The notes under the pieces were generated by a model. That model saw only the letters and a program-made list of their open reading frames with translations. It made no database searches and had not been told where the DNA came from. A program made the translations under genes and the position numbers. DNA of 24,139 bases from a virus: the IMG/VR virus record IMGVR_UViG_3300037137_001352, positions 1 through 24,139 of that record. One strand, written 5' to 3'. Of this stretch, positions 18,835-24,139 are shown one piece after another. Each line of letters starts with the position of its first letter. Positions within the stretch are counted from its first letter, which is position 1.

Positions 18835-19896
18835 ATGAATGTTGCCGATATTAAAACACAATTACAGAATTTAACGGGTAGTTTAGCAAGTGATACAAGG
18901 GTTGCGGCTCGTATGCTTACTAACATAAATAATGCAAGACGTGAACTTTCACGCAGGGATTGGCAATTTTTGCAGAAAGTATATCATTTAAGATTAAAAA
19001 AAGATTATATTACAGGCACAGTTTCGGTCAACAATGAATCGAATACCGTTACGGGAACTAATACGGTATGGGATTCTACCATGATCGGTTCTTATATAAC
19101 AATAAATGGTGCGGAATATTATCGAATAATAACTGTAACCAGTGCGACTATATTGATAATAGATCAAGCATATATCGGAACGAATGTAACAAATGGTTCT
19201 TATATTATCAGAAAAATTTATTATCGTGTACCTGGTGATGTAAGAAAAATAGAATCGATGATGAATTTTATTATACCGTCAAAATTACAATATACTGAAA
19301 ATAATGTTTTTAATGCGTTTAACCCTGATTACAGTATAACGGGAGATCAAACGGAAGTTACCGAATGGGGTAGATATAATATAGAAACCACTTATGGGAC
19401 TGGAACAGTAGCATCGGGTACGGTAAACGGAAATATTATAAATGGCAGTGGGACAACGTGGTTATCAACTGTTATTCCTGGCGATAAAGTTATTTTAAAT
19501 GGTACTACTGTTTACAATGTCGATAGGGTGAATTCTAATACTCAAATAGTTTTATGTCAAAAAATGTTATTAGCGAATATTAGTAATGATATTACAATAT
19601 ATCCTAATCCCGACTCTATTATGGTGCGTTTCAATTCTAACGCAAATGCCGACAGGATTATACCGATTAATTATTATCATCGTGCGTATGATTTTGTCAA
19701 TATTTATGATGAAGATGAATTTACGCGATTATATCCCGAACTTGTCATTGAAGGTGCTTTAATCTGGGAAAAGCGGTGTGCGGAAGATGCTTCGTGGGTA
19801 ACGGATTATAACGGTTGGAAAAATAGTTCTATCCCAGAATCTATGGCAGGAAATAAACGGGAAGGTGTTTGGAAACCTAATATTTCAAGATATTAA
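18835..19896 (+). CDS. Head-tail adaptor / stopper-like protein with twin SH3-like modules
   Basis: AAGGAAT precedes ATG 18835. The 353-residue product starts with a helical region (MNVADIKTQLQNLTG to LSRRDWQFLQ, residues 1-50) typical of short-tailed phage adaptors that bind below the portal. Two related beta modules follow, at about 61-112 and 195-246, each with GTV...(G/S)GT-x-W and an NG-T/A-x-x-Y core. They are separated by and followed by helical and strand regions (KIYYRVPGDVRKIESM, and YPELVIEGALIWEKRCAED). This plan fits a tail tube/adaptor protein linking portal to nozzle. Position before the nozzle-like gene supports it. Confidence 0.68.
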   Translation: MNVADIKTQLQNLTGSLASDTRVAARMLTNINNARRELSRRDWQFLQKVYHLRLKKDYITGTVSVNNESNTVTGTNTVWDSTMIGSYITINGAEYYRIITVTSATILIIDQAYIGTNVTNGSYIIRKIYYRVPGDVRKIESMMNFIIPSKLQYTENNVFNAFNPDYSITGDQTEVTEWGRYNIETTYGTGTVASGTVNGNIINGSGTTWLSTVIPGDKVILNGTTVYNVDRVNSNTQIVLCQKMLLANISNDITIYPNPDSIMVRFNSNANADRIIPINYYHRAYDFVNIYDEDEFTRLYPELVIEGALIWEKRCAEDASWVTDYNGWKNSSIPESMAGNKREGVWKPNISRY

Positions 19897-19897
19897 T

Positions 19898-21433
19898 ATG
19901 AAACCAACAGATTATCAACCAATAGATTTTTTAAGGAATAATAAGGGATTAAATACCCGCGATACGAGAGCAGGTATGGATTTAAGTTATGCAAGCGATT
20001 TATTGAATGTTGATTTAGATGTAACTGGTGCATTTAAAAAAAGAAACGGTTATGTGGTATTAGGCGGGGATAGTGGTAGTAATGTTGTTGGTTTAGTAAA
20101 TTTTCAAAAAGGGGTAGGAACATTATTCGCGTTAAAAGTTACCGATGCTGTTATAGAGAAAATGGACGGATTTGATGGAACATGGGATACAATAACGGGT
20201 GCGGTAACATTAACCGCAGGACAGAATAATTTTATTTCATGGACAATTGGGGTGGATACCATTATAGGAACAAACGGGATTAATCCGCCGTTTAAATATA
20301 CAGGGACAGGAAATGCCGCCGCATTATCAATAACTCAATTTACTTTAGCGCGATATGTCAATTATTATAAAAATAGGGCAATATTTTTAGGCACAACTGA
20401 AACGAATCTTTATCCTAACCGTGTCAGGTGGGCGAATGTTGGAACGATTGAAACATATACCGCAAATGATTATACAGATGAATGTGATACGGCTGATGGC
20501 TCACAGATTGTCGGTTCGGTATTATTCCTTGATGATTTATATATTTTTAAGAATTCAAGAAGTAATGGAATTAGGAAATTACAATATACGGGCAGTACGG
20601 CAATCGGACAGGCATTTGGAGTTATCAATATAGGTGAAGTGGGCGCAATAAGTGGTTTTTCGATAGTTCCCGTTGATATAAATGGATTGGGTAGCGGAAT
20701 CGTTTATTGGGGTGTTGATAATAAAATACGATTTTTTAATGGTACAGAATCAATTTCACTTTCAGATCATATACAACCGACATTAAACGCATTGAATATC
20801 GGAAGAAATAAATATATACAGGGTAAAAAATACAGTAAAAAAAATCAGATTTGGTTTACCGTTTCCGATGGTACATCGTCAACGAATAATACTATAATTA
20901 TATATGACTATTACAACAATGCGTTTTTGAAACATGATGATATTACCGCAAATGTTTTGGCAATTTTAACTGATGGGAATGATATTGAATATATGTGTTC
21001 GGGCGGTTATACGGGATATACTTTTCGTCATGATTCTGGGTATAACGATAACACATCGGCTTATAATTCATATTTTTGGTCGGCATGGATACCCTTCGGC
21101 AGTATATCGTTGGCAAAACGACCCCGCTGGATTGATTTAATTATTGCGGAAACAGGAAGTTATAATCTGCAAGTGGGATATAATTATGATTTTAATGATG
21201 GAGAATATAACCATGAATCCATTAGTCTTGATATGGGATCGGCGAAATTCGGAACAGCGATATTCGGTGTTGACCAGTTTCCATTAGGAACAATATTAAA
21301 AACGAAATTACCGATATATTCTTCTGGTGAAGAAAAATTTATGCGATTAAAATTTTACAACAATAATACAGATGAACCATTTACTGTTTATGGTTATTCT
21401 CTGTTATACAAAACACTTGGATTGAGAGGTTAA
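19898..21433 (+). CDS. Tail nozzle / stabilisation protein, beta-propeller type
   Basis: The start is placed at ATG 19898, one base after the preceding stop; the frame is open slightly upstream. The 511-residue product begins FLRNNKGLNTRDTRAGMDLS and has repeated beta blades with motifs such as NGINPPFKYTG, NRVRWANVG, DDLYIFKN, GIVYWGVDNKIRFFNG and NTIIIYDYYN. This is the pattern of the tail-hub/nozzle proteins of short-tailed phages (P22 gp10 or T7 gp12-like in role). These close the tail after packaging and carry fibres. A C-terminal region of beta strands (from ~400) may dock fibres. The call rests on blade pattern and position after the adaptor. Confidence 0.75.
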   Translation: MKPTDYQPIDFLRNNKGLNTRDTRAGMDLSYASDLLNVDLDVTGAFKKRNGYVVLGGDSGSNVVGLVNFQKGVGTLFALKVTDAVIEKMDGFDGTWDTITGAVTLTAGQNNFISWTIGVDTIIGTNGINPPFKYTGTGNAAALSITQFTLARYVNYYKNRAIFLGTTETNLYPNRVRWANVGTIETYTANDYTDECDTADGSQIVGSVLFLDDLYIFKNSRSNGIRKLQYTGSTAIGQAFGVINIGEVGAISGFSIVPVDINGLGSGIVYWGVDNKIRFFNGTESISLSDHIQPTLNALNIGRNKYIQGKKYSKKNQIWFTVSDGTSSTNNTIIIYDYYNNAFLKHDDITANVLAILTDGNDIEYMCSGGYTGYTFRHDSGYNDNTSAYNSYFWSAWIPFGSISLAKRPRWIDLIIAETGSYNLQVGYNYDFNDGEYNHESISLDMGSAKFGTAIFGVDQFPLGTILKTKLPIYSSGEEKFMRLKFYNNNTDEPFTVYGYSLLYKTLGLRG

Positions 21434-21435
21434 TA

Positions 21436-22191
21436 ATGGCTATTATCGTTAAACCGAATACTTTTACAAATGGGGAGACTCTTGATGCCGCAAAATTTAA
21501 TGAAGATTTTGATACTTTATATAATGAAATAAATGGCGGACTTGATTCTACCAATATTGACACGAACGGTGTGGCAACAACGAACATTGCCGACAATGCC
21601 GTAACGCCAGCAAAAGTAGACGATTCTACAACTGATATATATACGATTAAAAATTTAACCGTAACAGTAGATGCAGTATTACCTGCAACATGGAAAAGAA
21701 TAGCCATCGCATCACCGTCAGGTGTGGATACTTATACATTTTCGGGATTATTAGGTGATACTGATATTGAATATAAGATTTTTCTCCACGGTATTCGTTC
21801 TGGTACGGGTAATTTTGCTCACAAAATGCAATTCAACGGTGATACAGCAAATAATTATAGATTTGGATATATCACTGTTAATTCTGCTGGAGATGTTAGC
21901 GGTTATTCGTCTGCTGGGGCAGATGATAATATGGCGTTTTCTTCAACTCAAGCAGGAATAGAATATGTGTCAGCGGAAATTACAGTATTTGCTCTCACAG
22001 GCATGGATAAACGAATATTATTCGCAAGTGGTTGCGGGGATAAAGACGGAACAGCATTAGGGTCTTATTTAACAGGTCATGGAAAATGGAATAGTACCGC
22101 ACAAATAACATCTATAACTATTTTCGGCGCACCTGCGACAGGTAATGTTTTCGTTGCTGGTTCGTCAATCGAACTTTGGGCAAGACGATAA
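21436..22191 (+). CDS. Tail fibre or tail-attached beta-rich protein
   Basis: The ATG lies two bases after the nozzle stop. The 251-residue product starts with a short helix (GETLDAAKFNEDFDTLYNEI) typical of trimeric fibre attachment regions. It continues with NIADNAVTPAKVDDST (residues 50-65), a motif repeated in many phage fibres. The C-terminal 180 residues form a jelly-roll-like beta domain (WKRIAIASPSG, TYTFSGLLGDTDIEYKIFL, ending SSIELWARR). This resembles domains at the tips of phage fibres. It probably attaches to the nozzle and contacts host glycans. It overlaps the next start by one base. Confidence 0.68.
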   Translation: MAIIVKPNTFTNGETLDAAKFNEDFDTLYNEINGGLDSTNIDTNGVATTNIADNAVTPAKVDDSTTDIYTIKNLTVTVDAVLPATWKRIAIASPSGVDTYTFSGLLGDTDIEYKIFLHGIRSGTGNFAHKMQFNGDTANNYRFGYITVNSAGDVSGYSSAGADDNMAFSSTQAGIEYVSAEITVFALTGMDKRILFASGCGDKDGTALGSYLTGHGKWNSTAQITSITIFGAPATGNVFVAGSSIELWARR

Positions 22192-22439
22192 TGCAATTTA
22201 ATATTCCACGGAATATAAGAAAATTTGACGATAAAAATGTTGTTATATTACAACAGATTTTTGATTATATTCAGACACGATTACAGAATTTTCCGCAATA
22301 TGTTACTTATACGACAAACATGAATACGGACATAGCGGGAAGTCAACGAGATATAGTATATTGCACGAATGACAATAAATTGTATGTATGCACGACTGGT
22401 GGAACTGTCGGTTCTACTGTTTGGTCTGCATTGAATTGA
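22191..22439 (+). CDS. Small tail-associated protein (82 aa)
   Basis: It starts at ATG 22191, overlapping the preceding TAA as TAATG. The 82-residue product has an N-terminal helix (KNVVILQQIFDYIQTRL) and a C-terminal module DIVYCTNDNKLYVCTTGGTV. That module matches the pattern at the C-terminus of the fibre-like protein at 5384. This helix plus small beta-tip architecture suits a short fibre or cap. The function is inferred only from neighbours and composition. Confidence 0.6.
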   Translation: MQFNIPRNIRKFDDKNVVILQQIFDYIQTRLQNFPQYVTYTTNMNTDIAGSQRDIVYCTNDNKLYVCTTGGTVGSTVWSALN

Positions 22440-22448
22440 TGAAAGTGA

Positions 22449-22865
22449 ATGAGATTTGTCAAAATATCGGAACTCTTGCAGTTTATTAGGGATAATGATT
22501 GCTATAACTATTATAGTGTATTTGGGAATAGTTATATACGGAATTATCTCTGGCAATGTGTTCATAAAAAAAACTTTTGGTATTCATTCAATAACGGGCA
22601 AGAATTAAACGGATTTATTGAATGGTACAGATTACCCGATTATAAATATTTTTCAGAAGTGTTTATTAAACAGAAAAACCCGATGGGAGTAAATAACGGA
22701 AGATTATTGTGGGTACAGAATATTGTTTTTAAAAAAGGGAAATTTAGTTTGCCGATATTTAGGAAGTTTCTTAATTTTTTTGATGGTATAAGTCATGTTT
22801 ACGGTTGGAAATATAAAAACAAGAAGTTTTTTGTGTATGAATTAAGGAGGATTGATAATGGCTGA
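22449..22865 (+). CDS. Hypothetical protein, possibly GNAT-like (138 aa)
   Basis: The ATG at 22449 has only a weak upstream site. The 138-residue product is rich in aromatic and basic residues, with strands and helices in the order VKISELLQFIRDN, ELNGFIEWYRLPDY, GRLLWVQNIVFKKG and LPIFRKFLNFFDGISHVYGW. The sequence of a self-description strand (GFIEWYR), then a core strand (LLWVQNIVF), then a helix recalls acetyltransferase-like proteins encoded near ejection proteins of short-tailed phages. No acetyl-CoA loop is clear, so this is a weak guess. It overlaps the next gene by eight bases. Confidence 0.5.
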   Translation: MRFVKISELLQFIRDNDCYNYYSVFGNSYIRNYLWQCVHKKNFWYSFNNGQELNGFIEWYRLPDYKYFSEVFIKQKNPMGVNNGRLLWVQNIVFKKGKFSLPIFRKFLNFFDGISHVYGWKYKNKKFFVYELRRIDNG

Positions 22866-24139
22866 TTTTTCTAAAAAACAAAAGTTTTACGATACATTAA
22901 GTCCGACAGTAAGACAATCTTTTGAGGATATGTTACATTCGGCATATTCTACATATTCATCTGCTGATATGACCGAAGGCGATCATTTTGCTCTTATAGG
23001 TTATTTATATGATTGGGCAAAGGGAGTAACAGGTCTTGATCCTGATTCTGCCCGTACAGGGGATTATGGTAAACGACAAATAGCGGCAGAAATGGCTGGG
23101 AAAATAGATGATAAATTATTTACTCAATATGTAACTAAATTTCAACAGTCTGATACTTATAAATCCTTGACATCTGATTATAATAAATTTACAAGTGCAT
23201 GGAAAACGTATGCCCCCACAAAAGATCAATACGATACGATAAAATGGAATGATGCGGCATTACAAAAACTTTATTCAGAAATACATAAATCACAACCAGA
23301 ATTGAATGGTACTGATATAGCGCAACAGGTGGCTAATCGTGTACTAAAAGATGCAAGTGAAACAAATTATCAACCCAGCGGAACTACCCCCACTACCACT
23401 CCAACTGCCGAAGAAACAATGGCAAAAACACGGGATATTCAATCTCAATTAAAGGGTGAACTTGAAACTGCCCTAAATAAATATTCGGCGACTATCCCGC
23501 AAGATGTTGCTCAATATAAAGCATTATTACAATCACAATTTGAACAAGGGGCTAAGACCTTACCACGAACAATGGGTGAAGAATTTACCGCTGGTGTAGG
23601 ACTTCGGAGTGGTGCTTTTCAGCAATCTATGGCAGAAGAATTGGCTAATAGACAGGCAGAATTGGCTAATTCTTTAGGTCAATATCAATTACAACGTAAT
23701 CAAGAAGTTAATCAAACAAGATTGCAAAATGAATCAAATATCGCTAATACAACAGCAAGTACAACTGAAAATCTTGGTATACAGGATTATTTAGATCGTC
23801 TTGGTTTTTCACAGCAAATGCAAGCATTAAGTCAACAAAATACCTATAATCAGCAAAGTTTGGCTTCACAACAGATGTTTACTGGACAACAAAACGCTCA
23901 AAATAGACAATTACAACGCGATCTATATAATCAGCAGTTACAAACCATACAGGATCAACAAAATCAGGCTAAAAAGAACGCCAGTATGACTGCACTCACT
24001 AACTTAGGATTAACGGGTGTAGGGGCAGGATTGGGGGCATTGTTTGCCCTTCCGGGAATGAGTGTGGGAGCAGGTGCATTACTCGGTGGTGGTATAGCCA
24101 GTGGAAATCAAGGTATGACAAATGCTGGTTTATTCGCCG
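22858..24139 (+). CDS. Ejection/internal virion-like protein, incomplete at 3' end
   Basis: AAGGAGG (22844-22850) precedes ATG 22858 at ideal spacing. The frame stays open for 427 codons to the window edge, so the C-terminus is missing. The first ~150 residues are helical and charged (KQKFYDTLSPTVRQSFEDML). A Pro/Thr linker follows near 175-185 (SGTTPTTTPTAEE), then a long Gln/Asn-rich helical stretch (190-380) predicted to be coiled. It ends with a Gly/Ala-rich hydrophobic segment (LGLTGVGAGLGALFALPG, about 385-402). A Gln-rich helix plus a membrane-inserting Gly/Ala segment is typical of podovirus ejection proteins that form a channel across the host envelope. Position after the tail genes agrees. 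Confidence 0.65.
   Translation, partial: MADFSKKQKFYDTLSPTVRQSFEDMLHSAYSTYSSADMTEGDHFALIGYLYDWAKGVTGLDPDSARTGDYGKRQIAAEMAGKIDDKLFTQYVTKFQQSDTYKSLTSDYNKFTSAWKTYAPTKDQYDTIKWNDAALQKLYSEIHKSQPELNGTDIAQQVANRVLKDASETNYQPSGTTPTTTPTAEETMAKTRDIQSQLKGELETALNKYSATIPQDVAQYKALLQSQFEQGAKTLPRTMGEEFTAGVGLRSGAFQQSMAEELANRQAELANSLGQYQLQRNQEVNQTRLQNESNIANTTASTTENLGIQDYLDRLGFSQQMQALSQQNTYNQQSLASQQMFTGQQNAQNRQLQRDLYNQQLQTIQDQQNQAKKNASMTALTNLGLTGVGAGLGALFALPGMSVGAGALLGGGIASGNQGMTNAGLFA

Noticed and set aside
21381-21707. 108-codon minus-strand frame
   Set aside because: It is antisense to the nozzle end and the next fibre gene, with no ribosome site and no neighbour on that strand.

Overview
The window is the structural half of a tailed-phage genome (or prophage) with an AT-rich composition. 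Every convincing gene lies on the + strand, and genes are packed with 1-4 base overlaps or short gaps containing AGGAGG-type ribosome sites. The order of portal, scaffold, SU10-like capsid protein, stopper/adaptor-like protein, beta-rich tail nozzle-like protein and a Gln-rich ejection-like protein, with no tape measure or tail-tube gene in view, points to a short-tailed (podovirus-like) phage. The standard bacterial code fits throughout, with TAA, TGA and TAG all acting as stops. Genes with signal peptides imply a bacterial host with Sec export. The host cannot be named from the sequence.

Positions 1-900 are mostly non-coding. They hold a consensus sigma70-type promoter, a candidate structured RNA with two terminator-like hairpins, a 57-residue gene, a cluster of DnaA-box-like sites and AAGTTAT repeats resembling a replication origin, and a G-quadruplex motif. 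Positions 901-2449 hold seven small overlapping genes, one of them a probable RusA-type Holliday-junction nuclease. A second promoter at 2463-2490 opens the packaging and structural operon.

Positions 2498-9333 carry the small terminase, a zinc-ribbon ORF overlapping the large terminase, the large terminase, a second zinc-ribbon protein, two exported or membrane-anchored beta-rich proteins, two short conserved phage proteins, the portal, a holin-like membrane protein and small accessory genes. Positions 9394-11365 carry the scaffold, the major capsid protein, a perfect 13-bp hairpin and a small head gene. Between head and tail genes lies an unusual 989-residue protein joining a GT2 glycosyltransferase, TPR repeats, a methyltransferase and a GT4 glycosyltransferase. 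This suggests that virion or host surface glycans are modified.

Positions 14305-24139 hold fibre and tail genes. The most unusual is a 327-residue virion-type protein with a 132-residue intein-like Hint domain inserted inside what looks like a single beta-sandwich domain. The last gene runs off the window end. No endolysin, integrase, DNA polymerase, tRNA, IS element or CRISPR array was seen.
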